Assembly: GCF_026262505.1 (NCBI RefSeq)
Contig: NC_067207.1
Coordinates: 17,762,082 to 17,826,081, forward strand
DNA from: Trichomonas vaginalis G3
Lineage: Eukaryota > Parabasalia > Trichomonadida > Trichomonadidae
DNA length: 64,000 nt
Direction of reading: 5' to 3'
Both the position numbers and the translations under genes were made by a program. The notes under the pieces were generated by a model. That model saw nothing but the letters and a program-made list of their open reading frames with translations. It did not search any database and was not told the DNA's origin. Shown piece by piece: positions 40,617 through 49,758 of the stretch (position 1 is the stretch's first letter; every line of letters starts with the position of its first letter).

Positions 40617-41276
40617 TTAGAACCACTCGAGGTTCTCCTTACGGTTGTTGAGCTTGTCACCGTCAATGTGTCTGACCTTCGTCTTCTTGTCTGGATTTGG
40701 AACCCATTGAATTGCGACAAGCTTGCCCATGGAAATTGAACCGCGATTCCGAAGGTTAAGGTTCAAGTGTCCCAAGTTGTTGAGGACTGGGGTAAGAACC
40801 TTGCCGGTCTCCCTGTTGCGGATTTTGTATGGGTAGGGTTGGGAAATTTCGTAAGTGTCATCGGCAACAAGGGTTGCCCAAACTTCTTCTTCTTCCTCTT
40901 CTTCCTCGACAACTCCTTCTTCAATTTGGTACTCACGAAGTACGGTGTTGCATGTTCTGTCCTTTCCGAGTGCCTTCCAGATGGCGTCTATCTCTTCGAA
41001 GAAACGGTAGATGAGTCGGGCAAGGTTTTGGTTCTCTATGTTGTATTGGCGCAAGATTTCCGCGAAATCGTTCAGGCATTTCTTATTGGAAGCTTGGTTC
41101 GTGAGGACATCGACTTTGAGATTGGTTATCTCTTCCATAAGACTACTTTGGAGAGTCTGAATGGTGTTTGACAGATGAGCGTTCAATTGGGCAATTTGAA
41201 TTTGAACTGGGCGCTTGTCTGTCAACCTTGAAAGGACATCTGCCATTGAGTTTGGCTTCGGTGCTTGTTCGGACAT
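40617..41276 (-). CDS. HNH homing endonuclease-like protein with coiled-coil N terminus
   Basis: 219 residues. The N-terminal 100 residues are helical/coiled-coil, followed by an acidic run. The last 75 residues read YPYKIRNRETGKVLTPVL, then WVPNP and VRHIDGDKLNNRKENLEW, matching NUMOD4-type and HNH-type DNA-recognition modules of phage homing endonucleases. It may bind or nick DNA; whether a full catalytic HNH is present is unsure. It heads a GC-richer gene block. Confidence 0.7.
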   Translation of the reverse strand: MSEQAPKPNSMADVLSRLTDKRPVQIQIAQLNAHLSNTIQTLQSSLMEEITNLKVDVLTNQASNKKCLNDFAEILRQYNIENQNLARLIYRFFEEIDAIWKALGKDRTCNTVLREYQIEEGVVEEEEEEEEVWATLVADDTYEISQPYPYKIRNRETGKVLTPVLNNLGHLNLNLRNRGSISMGKLVAIQWVPNPDKKTKVRHIDGDKLNNRKENLEWF

Positions 41277-41308
41277 CGAAAAAATGAAGTGGTTTGAGAA
41301 TGGCGGTT

Positions 41309-41704
41309 TTACTTCAAAAAGCTTGTTATGACAGTTATGTCATACAACAAGTTTAAAATAATATCTTGTTCTTCTTCTGAACGTTTGTTGTCTCTTCCGA
41401 TAAAAGTTTGGAACATGAGAACCAAAAAACGTTTTTTGAGATTGTGGAAGAGTTCAGGCAAACGTTCATATTCCGGATATGTTGGGAGCAGTTCGAAACA
41501 TCTGAGCTGACTTTCGGACAAAATTGGGACAATGTCAACAAATTCATCTTTGGTCGGACTGCTTGAAGGTAAGTCCCTTACATGTAAGTAGCTCTGGTAA
41601 AGTCTTCTCATTTCTGCTAACTTTTGGAGTATAGCTTCGTAGTTTAGAAGTTTTAATTTTAATTGTCTTATTCCACTCTTGACATCTAAACGGTAACTAT
41701 CCAT
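41309..41704 (-). CDS. 131-residue helical protein, unknown
   Basis: Starts MDSYRLDVKSGIRQLK. Nearly all helical, no motif recognised. Its start overlaps the end of the next upstream gene by 19 bases, suggesting one transcript. Confidence 0.5.
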   Translation of the reverse strand: MDSYRLDVKSGIRQLKLKLLNYEAILQKLAEMRRLYQSYLHVRDLPSSSPTKDEFVDIVPILSESQLRCFELLPTYPEYERLPELFHNLKKRFLVLMFQTFIGRDNKRSEEEQDIILNLLYDITVITSFLK

Positions 41705-41892
41705 GAGGTCAAGAGTAGCTTTGTAGCTTTAAGTGGAGCTATCTGTTCCTTGACTTGTGCAATTTTGGTTGCAATTGTGGTTTGAGCTCCTTCAAGTTCG
41801 CCGTCTATGTCGTTCTCAACGTCTTCAATTATGGCTTGAAACTCTTCATCGGTCCATTGAGATTGGTGTGGGACGAATTTAACTTGCTTCAT
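41686..41892 (-). CDS. 68-residue coiled-coil protein, unknown
   Basis: Starts MKQVKFVPHQSQWTDEE, with an acidic helical middle (DVENDIDGELEGAQTTI). The ATG follows a T-rich TTTTTTCATTTTTTGA leader. Overlaps the next gene. Function unknown. Confidence 0.45.
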   Translation of the reverse strand: MKQVKFVPHQSQWTDEEFQAIIEDVENDIDGELEGAQTTIATKIAQVKEQIAPLKATKLLLTSWIVTV

Positions 41893-41934
41893 TCAAAAAA
41901 TGAAAAAAAATGTTTTTACTCTAAACGTTAAGGT

Positions 41935-42300
41935 TTACTGAACTGGTTGGATGTCGCCTTCACAGGTTATGTAGAACGGCTGACCCGAGAAGTGAAGGAG
42001 ACCCTTGAGAATTTGGCTCATTCTTGGGAAAGGGTTCTCCTTGTTTGGAAGTAGTATCCAAGGACGCTTGGCAAAGAACTTGAGAAGAGCTTCTTTCTTT
42101 GCTTGCTTTATGCCATCGTAGGCTGTCCCGTCTGGTATTTGAATTGGAATTCCAGTCGAAGTCTCGAGATTCAAGGCAGCCCTTCCCGTTATCCAACCGT
42201 TAACAAGCTTGCCTTTTACATTCTGCCTGAGGAAGTCTTTAACAAGCTCGTTAATTTCAATTAGGTAAATTGCCTCGTCGGTAGGTTCGACCTCGACCAT
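41935..42300 (-). CDS. 121-residue protein, unknown
   Basis: Starts MVEVEPTDEAIYLIEI and carries a GIPIQIPDGTAYDG segment. The 21-bp tandem array begins directly before its ATG, so the array occupies its promoter position. Family not recognised. Confidence 0.5.
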   Translation of the reverse strand: MVEVEPTDEAIYLIEINELVKDFLRQNVKGKLVNGWITGRAALNLETSTGIPIQIPDGTAYDGIKQAKKEALLKFFAKRPWILLPNKENPFPRMSQILKGLLHFSGQPFYITCEGDIQPVQ

Positions 42301-42545
42301 TGCTACTGTCAGAAAAAGTACTGCTACTGTCAGAAAAAGTACTGCTACTGTCAGAAAAAGTACTGCTACTGTCAGTAGAAGTACTTCTACTGTCAGTAAA
42401 AGTACTTCTACCGTCAGTAAAAAGGAAAATTTGAGAGGGTTTTCGACGATAAAGTACTTCTACTGTCAGTAAAAGTACTTCTACTGTCAGTAAAAGTACT
42501 TCTACTGTCAGAAAAAGTACTTCTACTGTCAGTAGAAGTACTGCT
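42301..42545. repeat. 21-bp tandem repeat between divergent genes
   Basis: About eleven units of the type GCTACTGTCAGAAAAAGTACT with T/A variants, interrupted once near 42,425-42,455. The units contain AGTACT and ACTGTCAGT/ACTGACAGT half-palindromes. It fills the space between two outward-facing genes and may act as their shared regulatory region. Confidence 0.9.
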
Positions 42546-42594
42546 AGTAGCAGAGATTTTTATCGTTGTGGTCCGACGGTTAAGCCACAAACGA

Positions 42595-43179
42595 ATGTCC
42601 GACGTCCCACCAACCCAGTCCATTCCCAAACCAGAAGAACCGAAAGCTGCAGAACCACAACAGTCTCCTCAGCAACCTCAGTTCCAGCAAGTACCTCCGA
42701 ATTACTACCAATTTCCACCTCAAGGTTACTACCTACCACAAGGCTTCCCGAACTACCCTCCTCAGCCTATGCCTTACTTCCCCAACCCTTGGATGTTCCA
42801 GCAAGCTCCACCCCAGCAATTCCAATCTCAATCCAAATCGAAGAGAGACCAAGACTTCGAAGAAGGCCTGAACCGCTTACGCAAAGAGTATGCTACAGCT
42901 CCAATGGAAGACGACAGGCTTTCAGTCTCTTCCCTAAGGTCGACCAATTCGACTCGTACCACAGATTCGGTTCGTGACCGTGAAGACTACCTCAAGCAGT
43001 CTGAGAGACTCTTCATCCTACAATCATTTACAGTTGGAGCTCTCAAGAACATGCGCAATTACGAAGGTCAGACACCAGCTGGAGACCGCAAAACAGACGT
43101 ACTCGCAAGAGCCGTCCAACTGGTCAAGACAAAGACCGAGATAGTCGACTTCATTCTTGCAGCTTGCCCATACAAGTAA
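42595..43179 (+). CDS. 194-residue P/Q/Y-rich protein with C-terminal helical domain
   Basis: I start it at MSDVPPTQSIPKPEE, the first ATG of the frame. Residues 20-80 are low-complexity (PPNYYQFPPQGYYLPQGF), prion-like in composition. The rest is serine/arginine-rich and then a compact helical end (KTDVLARAVQLVKTKTEI). GC-richer codon use like its neighbours. Family not recognised. Confidence 0.55.
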   Translation: MSDVPPTQSIPKPEEPKAAEPQQSPQQPQFQQVPPNYYQFPPQGYYLPQGFPNYPPQPMPYFPNPWMFQQAPPQQFQSQSKSKRDQDFEEGLNRLRKEYATAPMEDDRLSVSSLRSTNSTRTTDSVRDREDYLKQSERLFILQSFTVGALKNMRNYEGQTPAGDRKTDVLARAVQLVKTKTEIVDFILAACPYK

Positions 43180-43207
43180 AAAAATAAACAATTACGAGTT
43201 AAACTTT

Positions 43208-43407
43208 TTATTCTTTCTTTTCTGAGTTGTTTAGAGCTGGTTTCTCTTGTAGGAACCTTTCGTACTCTTCCATGGTCATGTAATTGCGAATTTGGTACGC
43301 AATTCCAGGTTCGTTTTTTTGAACCTTACGTATGTAACGCTTCCATCCTCCTCAGGGAAGTAAGCTGCTAACATCTGACCAAGTTTTCTCGGTGACTCGG
43401 AGCTCAT
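43208..43407 (-). pseudogene. Small element gene, broken
   Basis: Short gene starting MSSESPRKLGQML behind an AAAAAGTGACATTTTT leader. It appears broken by about one break. Function unknown. Confidence 0.4.
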
Positions 43408-43447
43408 AAAAATGTCACTTTTTAAACGTTAAGTTTTTAGTCTTATT

Positions 43448-43642
43448 TTACCCTTTGTTTACCCTTTGTTTGTCAAGGTAGTATTGGAGTGCAATTTCTC
43501 CAAATTCTCTGTGTCGGAGTTCTTCAGCATTTTCCAAGGTGTTCCTGGAGAACTCAAAGAAGTTGTCAAGAACATACTGCCATGCTGCTCTTCTGAGTTC
43601 GTCGGTATTTTGGAAGTGTTGCACCTTCGAGTCTTCGGACAT
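43448..43642 (-). CDS. 64-residue helical protein, unknown
   Basis: The start MSEDSKVQHFQNTDEL is chosen because it follows AAAAAGTGTCATTTTTTTC, the leader type of this block; an upstream ATG (MPKRFNRK) is also possible. Helical, with a lysine/arginine-rich end. Function unknown. Confidence 0.5.
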   Translation of the reverse strand: MSEDSKVQHFQNTDELRRAAWQYVLDNFFEFSRNTLENAEELRHREFGEIALQYYLDKQRVNKG

Positions 43643-43686
43643 GAAAAAAATGACACTTTTTCTATTAAACCGTTTTGGCATTTCTC

Positions 43687-43866
43687 ATGAGTGAGTATAG
43701 TTCTGCCGAACCATTGGAAGAGAAGAAGTACCCTTGCTGGCAAAAGACAAAAATAGTTGCCTTAGTTGTCATTGCAATTGTACTCGTAATTGAATTCATT
43801 GTACTTCTCTTCACGTACATAAAACTCAGCAATGGTATTTGCTTTAAGAAGCTACCATCTTACTAA
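43687..43866 (+). CDS. 59-residue single-pass membrane protein
   Basis: An acidic N terminus (MSEYSSAEPLEEKKYP) is followed by one strong membrane segment, VALVVIAIVLVIEFIVLLFTY, and a short cysteine-containing tail. Divergent from the gene before it, sharing a spacer that holds the AAAAAGTGTC word. Type III or tail-anchored-like topology. Role unknown. Confidence 0.5.
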   Translation: MSEYSSAEPLEEKKYPCWQKTKIVALVVIAIVLVIEFIVLLFTYIKLSNGICFKKLPSY

Positions 43867-43881
43867 GACTAAACACTTAGA

Positions 43882-44628
43882 TTTTTCAAGCTTGACTTTT
43901 TACAATTTGAATTTTGTTGCTGAATTCAGTAAAAATAATGTTTAGGTGAAGAGGTGAGATCTCACCTGTTTTCTCACCTGTTTTCTCACCTCATGAATTT
44001 TCATGAATTTTCCCGAAATAAAAAAATAAAGTTAGTTTTATTTTATTTATTCTTCATTTTTTTGTATAAAAGATATGATTTCAGGGATTTTTTTGACGAA
44101 GTGTTAATGTTCACTTCGTCAAAAAATAACAGTTATCTAATGAAAAAGTGTCATTTTTTTGTATTTTTTTGTATGTAAAGATATGATTTCAGGGATTTTT
44201 TTGACGAAGTGTTAATGTTCACTTCGTCAAAAAATAACAGTTATCTAATGAAAAAGTGTCATTTTTTTCATTTTTTTCATTTGACGAGAATGTTTAGGAT
44301 TTCAAATATACATCGTACAATTCATGTAAAACGCTTGTGAAAAAAAACAGGTGAGAAAACGGGTGAAAAAACGGGTGAGATCTCACCTCTTCACCTAAAC
44401 ATTATTTTTATTGAATTCAGCAACAAAAATCATGAATTTCCTCATATGCTTGCTTCCCTCGGAAAACCGAGGGAAGAGATTCCGTATGAAAATCGTGAAG
44501 AACAGCGAGTAGGTAAAAAACTCCAGTCGCCAAAACTCTATGAAAACAGTGAAGAACAGCGAGACAGACTTTTTTCGGGGTCGCCAAAACTCTTTATTTT
44601 TCAAGCTTGACTTTTTACAATTTGAACT
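43882..44628. repeat. Composite repeat: 80-bp inverted arms, 108-bp tandem pair and flanking 30-bp direct repeats
   Basis: Inverted arms at about 43,915-43,992 and 44,348-44,429 share GTTTAGGTGAAGAGGTGAG. Between them lies a two-copy 108-bp tandem repeat (from about 44,072 and 44,180), each copy with the hairpin GACGAAGTG/CACTTCGTC and an AAAAAGTGTC word. A direct repeat, TTTTTCAAGCTTGACTTTTT, occurs outside at 43,882 and 44,597, the latter in the end of the ATPase gene. No gene is seen inside. Confidence 0.85.
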
Positions 44629-45475
44629 TTGTTTGCGTAGATATGAATTCTGAAAGAAGTATGAGGGTCTTGTATGACTTTATACTTCTCCCAGAGTTCA
44701 TATCTGTCAAACTTACCTGCCATGGACTCTTTCATAAGTTCCATGAAATCGTCTTCGGACAATCCGGGGAAAAGTATTATGTCAGTAAGTATTCTTTTAA
44801 CATCCTTACTTAAACTCTTTGCTGTCTGTACACATATTACGACTGAAATGTTAAAGTGTCTGAGCTTCTTAAGAATTCGACACATATCTTGTTCTCTGTT
44901 CTTTAACAAAGGATGAGAAGCAAAGTCATCTAAGATAAGAAGACATCTATGAGGGTAAGTCTTCCAATCGTAAGATTGCAATTTCTTCGAAATGTATTCT
45001 ATCTCTTTCTGTTTGTTTCTGAAGTGTTTCTTCTCTAATATTCTCTGCATTTCCTCATTTGGGTCTTTAAACTTAGAATTTATATACTCATTTATAGCAT
45101 TATACTTCAAAACTCTTCTTTGGTACTTCTTTATCCAATCTAACAACTCAGTATCCTTTATACATACTAACTTAGACTTCTTTATAATATCTTTGAACGA
45201 ATTGACGGTTTGGTCAAATTGACCAGAAGTACTACAAATAACAACTAACTCATAGAATGGGTTCTTCTCATCTAGTTCTTGTTGTTGTGCAGCCATTTTA
45301 AGATAAGTGAAAGTTACCCGACCCAGGTGGTGCAATTAGACCTGTTATACCATTCTGAGCAAATAAGAACTTGTCATGTATAGGCTTTATCTGAGCATTT
45401 TCTAACTTCCTCTTGTTCTTGTTTAAAACATTCTCAAATTTTTTGTCAATGTCAGCAAACTTTTTTCTAACATAT
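44601..45475 (-). pseudogene. FtsK/HerA-type (A32-like) packaging ATPase, broken
   Basis: Walker B-like CLLILDDFASHPLL and the sequence after it match virion DNA-packaging ATPases of Polintons and large DNA viruses, and a P-loop region is recognisable at the front. The gene is broken by about one break. It would have pumped element DNA into capsids. Confidence 0.75.
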
Positions 45476-45509
45476 TTTTAGAAAAATTAAAATTTTTATC
45501 TTTTAGAAA

Positions 45510-45959
45510 ATGTCTAGTGATTTCGCTATCTATATTCGAGACAAGCTTTTCGACAGCAAAACATCTGTCGACCATAAAATCTTACATAGTGTAAACAAGA
45601 AAGGTGAATTTGTTCTAAAGTTCTGTTTCTGGGAATATGACAAGAACCATAAAACATTAAGCAGAGCAGTCTTAAAATTTGTCAATGACAGACTTGTTGA
45701 CAGAGATGACGCGATTGGAAAGATGAAGTCCAACAAAAGTTCTTAGAATGCAAAGAAGACACATGCGCTGTTCTTGAAGATGAAATAGAAAACAGAATAG
45801 ATGAGCTATTAAAGGACAAAGAACTTTTACATAAATATAGTTGCGCCAAATTTGACATAACTCCACCAGAAAAGAAGAAGAGAAAAGAAAGAAAAGAAAG
45901 TAGAAGAAGAGAAGAAAGAACCTGAACCAGTTCCAGAGAAGATGAGATATGACATGTAA
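45510..45959 (+). pseudogene. Small element gene, broken, unknown
   Basis: Starts MSSDFAIYIRDKLFDSK behind TTTTTATCTTTTAGAAA and ends with a lysine/glutamate-rich tail. About two breaks. Family not recognised. Divergent from the ATPase gene. Confidence 0.45.
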
Positions 45960-45975
45960 AAATAAAATTTTATTT

Positions 45976-46395
45976 TTAGAACATTTCTGGGTCAATGTCA
46001 ATGTTCTCTTCCTCTTTAGGGGCAAACACTGGCTTAGACTCTAAAATCTTTTTACCCAATTTACCTTGAACTTCAACTATCTTAGACTCATAATATTCAT
46101 AGTCGTCTGCTTTCTTTGGTTCATAAGGTATAACAAGTTTGTATGCTTTGCCTTCTTTAAGGTTTGAGAACCTTCTGTCAAAACTTTCTTTGACTGCTAA
46201 CAAACCTTCTATGTCTAAGTCTTCAAATTTCGCACCATTTTTAGTCACAATAGCAAACTTAACTGGTTCGATGTTCCAAACTTTGCTGAATGAAGACTTT
46301 TCAAAATGGTAGAAGTAAACATTCAAATATGTGAATGGGTCTAGTTCTTCTTTAAGTCCTGACATGTACTTGTTTACTGAGATGAATTTTGTCAT
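45976..46395 (-). CDS. 139-residue protein, unknown
   Basis: Starts MTKFISVNKYMSGLKEEL. Alternating strands (YLNVYFYHFEKSS, VKFAIVTKNG) and an acidic end (EEENIDIDPEMF) recall a single-stranded DNA-binding OB-fold with acidic tail, next to the helicase gene. That is a suggestion from layout only. Confidence 0.6.
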   Translation of the reverse strand: MTKFISVNKYMSGLKEELDPFTYLNVYFYHFEKSSFSKVWNIEPVKFAIVTKNGAKFEDLDIEGLLAVKESFDRRFSNLKEGKAYKLVIPYEPKKADDYEYYESKIVEVQGKLGKKILESKPVFAPKEEENIDIDPEMF

Positions 46396-46432
46396 CTTTT
46401 CTATCGGATAAAAAAATATTTTTTTTTAAAAT

Positions 46433-47667
46433 TTACTCAGAAAAAATTTTCTTTGTATATACACCATTCTGAACATCTAAAAGACTTTTGACATTTGCCA
46501 AGAATGTTCGTTTAGAAGCTGCCATATAACCATATTCTTGACAATATTGTTTATATTCATCATATAAAGACCTTTCATCTAATGACACAAAGTCAGTTTC
46601 ATCTATGAACAGTTCATATACACTCTTGTTTGCTTCTAACAATGTTTGTCTCTCTTCGGTATGTGGAATTTGTCTTGGATTGAACTTAGAAATATCTAAT
46701 GTCATGAAATATGAGAACAAGTGGTTGTAAAAGTCAGATGTCAAAGTTTCTGCTAAGTCGTCAAAATTTCTGTATCTTGCATATGAGCTTCTGACGTTCT
46801 GACAACTACATATCTTCTGTCAGAACTTTCTAACTTCATCGGAACAGTATTGTTTGAAACCATAATGAAGTTTGCAACATTTTCACAAACTCTTTGGTCT
46901 TTATACTTTCTTTCAACAACTCCAACTTTGTCTGTTATAAGACTCTTCAAAGCATCTGAGTTCAAAACTTTTGTTGTATCTATACTTTGAAGTTCATTGC
47001 AAACTATAAGTTTCATATTCTCTATTGAGGAGTTAAACTTGCCACAGATGTTTTCTAAGTTTGTCATATTCGGATTCGAATAACCTTCTAACAGTTTGCA
47101 CAAGATATCTGTAAAGAATGTGTTCTTACCTGTTCCTTGTTTTCCAATTATAATGAGAGCAGTTTCATTTTTAGCACTTGGATGTTGTAAGATGTTTGCA
47201 AACCAACATAAGATATACTCATAAACCTTTTCGTTTCCATTGCATATAATTTCTTTGACATGGTCTAACCAAGCTTCTATAATACTGTGTTTCCATTCTA
47301 CTTGTTCATATTTATATCCAGTGAAGATAGAATAGAAGTTTGGAGATGGTGTATAGAACTTTATACCTCGAACTGAAAAATCTTCTAACTTTGACAATAA
47401 GATATCCCAAGCATCTAACATCTTCATTCCAACTTGTACAACTTTTATTTTCTTAAGTTTCTGTCTACATTCTTGTTCTGAAACTATTGTTGCTCTTGGT
47501 TTGTTAAAGACAACATCCCATTCTTTCATGACATAACATTCTGGGGCAGAGTCAACATAAATGACTAAACGTTTCAAATTCTCGACTGCTTTGTTATAGT
47601 CTCTAAATGGACACATATTTCTAAATGCTTGGAAGTCATAAAAATCTGAAACATCTATTCTGTACAT
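46433..47667 (-). pseudogene. SF3 helicase, broken
   Basis: Clear relatives of the helicase half of the element A primase-helicase: Walker A GKQGTGKN, Walker B LIVCNELQS and sensor FIMVSNN. No prim-pol domain is seen at the front, so this may always have been a stand-alone helicase or have lost that part. Broken, about one break. Leader TTTTTTATTTTTATAAAA. Confidence 0.8.
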
Positions 47668-47696
47668 TTTTATAAAAATAAAAAAAAATATTTTTT

Positions 47697-48494
47697 TTAT
47701 TCTTGACTTTGTTGTTCCATTTGTTGCATTTGTTGTTCTTGAGCTATTTGTTGTTGAAGTTGTTCTTGTAATACAATACTTTCACCAGTTGCATCTTCCA
47801 ATTCGAAACTTTCTGCCGTCATTGACAAATACATAGGACATAAAAGTTTTACAGGAACAAAGTTTGCGTCAACTAATGTCAACGTTATACTTGCCAAAGT
47901 GTTTGAGTTCACTAAGGTTGAAAATTCTGCATTCGAATGAACAATAGGCAAACCAGCAGAGAAAGTATTGTTTATACGCATAAGTATCTTTTGGTCATAA
48001 TAGTTTCTGTCAACATTCGAATAACACTTTGAACCTAAGTTTGAAACAATATATAAGATTGGTGTGCTTAATGTCAATGGAATAGACATTCCTTGTATGA
48101 CACCTTTTCCTGTTATAGGAAACTGTTGGTAGTAAAAACCAGAAATAAGTTTTGTATTATAGCTCATATCGTTTATAGTAAACTCAGTCGGACATCCAAA
48201 CATAATGAAACCTGCTCTAGTTGCAGCACATGTTACACTCGTACGTAAAGTATTAAATAAGTCAACAAAACCTGTTGGTGGTATATCTGAGTAAGTATCT
48301 TCAAAGGAGTATTTTTTACCATTCACAACAATAAAGTCTTCTGGTGTCAAAAGAGCAAAACAGGCTTTAGTCGTCATTGTGTTTAAGGTTAGTTTACAAT
48401 ATCGTCCTTGAGGACTTTGTAAGTTTGTTGTTATAGAATTATATGACTCAGGGTTTTTAGTCGTAATAGTATAAACCATTATGTCTTCTGCCAT
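47697..48494 (-). CDS. Probable minor capsid (penton-like) protein
   Basis: 265 residues, whole. Predicted almost entirely beta-stranded (FIVVNGKKYSF, FTINDMSYNTKLISG, SIPLTLSTPILYIV), ending in a Q/E-rich tail (QEQLQQQIAQEQQMQQ). A single jelly-roll penton protein is the usual partner of the major capsid protein in Polintons, and size and neighbours fit. Direct proof is lacking. Confidence 0.6.
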   Translation of the reverse strand: MAEDIMVYTITTKNPESYNSITTNLQSPQGRYCKLTLNTMTTKACFALLTPEDFIVVNGKKYSFEDTYSDIPPTGFVDLFNTLRTSVTCAATRAGFIMFGCPTEFTINDMSYNTKLISGFYYQQFPITGKGVIQGMSIPLTLSTPILYIVSNLGSKCYSNVDRNYYDQKILMRINNTFSAGLPIVHSNAEFSTLVNSNTLASITLTLVDANFVPVKLLCPMYLSMTAESFELEDATGESIVLQEQLQQQIAQEQQMQQMEQQSQE

Positions 48495-48505
48495 TTATAT
48501 ATATT

Positions 48506-48735
48506 TTAAAAGTTTTTCTGAAAGTGGAGAAGAACTTCATCTAAACTTTCACATGGCGTTTCTTGAAGTTCTCTGTCTAAGAAGTTCAAATATTTTGTAA
48601 AGACATAGAACTTTCCTTTGTCTACACGAACAAACAAAACAGGGTCTTTCATATCGTTCAAAAGTGTGTAAAGTCCTTACATGAAATAAAGTCTATATTA
48701 TTTTTCTTCAAACATCTTTCAAGAAGTTTTGACAT
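48506..48735 (-). pseudogene. Small element gene, broken, unknown
   Basis: Starts MSKLLERCLKKNNID and shows a conserved-looking helix/strand pattern. About one break. Sits between the penton-like gene and the 192-residue gene on the same strand. Confidence 0.45.
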
Positions 48736-48741
48736 TTTTAC

Positions 48742-49320
48742 TTAGCAAATAAACTTTAATGAAATGTTGTGGTCGTCAAATATTTTTATAACGTCTGGGA
48801 AACTATATTTTAAGTTTAACGTTTCACCTCCTTTCATAACGTATATCTTGTCAATGGCATTATATGAAACACCACAGCAACTAATGTCGGGTTCTATTTC
48901 TTTGATGTTTATATCGTCTGCCTCTGTCAAAAGTTTCAATAGTTCTTTCAAAACTTCATGAGGTGCAATGACATATGAGTTCACTTTTACAGGGTTGTGT
49001 TCGACCAAGTTTAACATTATACTTAAAGCTTGACAAATCTTCTCCTGAGTTTTAAGTTTGTCTTTCAGTTGTTGGTAGTCGTTTCGAATATCTGCAACAG
49101 AACTTAAGTCTCTGCTAACTTCAGGGTATGTTGGTTCTTTTACAGGAACAATTGTTATACCATCTTCGTCTTTGTATGGTTTCCCCACTTCAACATCTCT
49201 GTCTTTGACATTGACAACAACACTTTGACTGTTTGTTTGAGTTGGTGAATTTAACTTCACATCTGCCACCGCCATTAAACCTTTTGAAACACTTACGCTT
49301 CTATTTTTCGGAAATGACAT
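48742..49320 (-). CDS. 192-residue protein, unknown
   Basis: The start MSFPKNRSVSVSKGLM is chosen because it follows the short divergent promoter; the longer frame upstream overlaps the neighbour. Polar N-terminal third, central coiled coil (DYQQLKDKLKTQEKI) and a C-terminal alpha/beta part. Probably virion-associated from context. Not recognised. Confidence 0.6.
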   Translation of the reverse strand: MSFPKNRSVSVSKGLMAVADVKLNSPTQTNSQSVVVNVKDRDVEVGKPYKDEDGITIVPVKEPTYPEVSRDLSSVADIRNDYQQLKDKLKTQEKICQALSIMLNLVEHNPVKVNSYVIAPHEVLKELLKLLTEADDINIKEIEPDISCCGVSYNAIDKIYVMKGGETLNLKYSFPDVIKIFDDHNISLKFIC

Positions 49321-49338
49321 TTTACTTAGAATAAAAAG
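49321..49338. promoter_or_regulatory. Short divergent promoter (18 bp)
   Basis: TTTACTTAGAATAAAAAG separates two outward-facing ATGs. Third case in the element after 34,485 and 36,737. Confidence 0.45.
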
Positions 49339-49758
49339 ATGGACGTATTCGGATATCTTATTGAATTGAAGCAGAACAAAGTTTATACTCACAAACAATA
49401 CAAATACATTGACAGAATAGTTCTTTACACAAACAATGGAAAATGTTATAGAATAGCAGTCTTTGCTGAACCTAAATATTTTCATAAAGCAAAGAAAGTT
49501 GGTATAACCGAGATGGTGAAAGTTCTTGACGTTGACAAAAATATAACTTCAAAACTGACCGATATTTCTAAAGGTAAGTTTATAATACAATATTATGTCA
49601 AAACTGGCGTACTGTCAATATTTGACGGAGAGAAGTCAGTTCAAGAACAACTTACTGACCTGCTGCCAAAATCTGCTCGATGGAAGCTGTCGTTATGCCA
49701 ATCTGAGGAGCCCCAGCAGGTTTCATCGAACGAATCTTCAAAAGAGCATCTTCCGTGA
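49339..49758 (+). CDS. 139-residue protein, unknown
   Basis: Starts MDVFGYLIELKQNKVY. Lysine/tyrosine-rich alpha/beta sequence with a serine/glutamine-rich end. Its last 107 bases overlap the 3' end of the capsid gene on the other strand. Function unknown. Confidence 0.5.
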   Translation: MDVFGYLIELKQNKVYTHKQYKYIDRIVLYTNNGKCYRIAVFAEPKYFHKAKKVGITEMVKVLDVDKNITSKLTDISKGKFIIQYYVKTGVLSIFDGEKSVQEQLTDLLPKSARWKLSLCQSEEPQQVSSNESSKEHLP

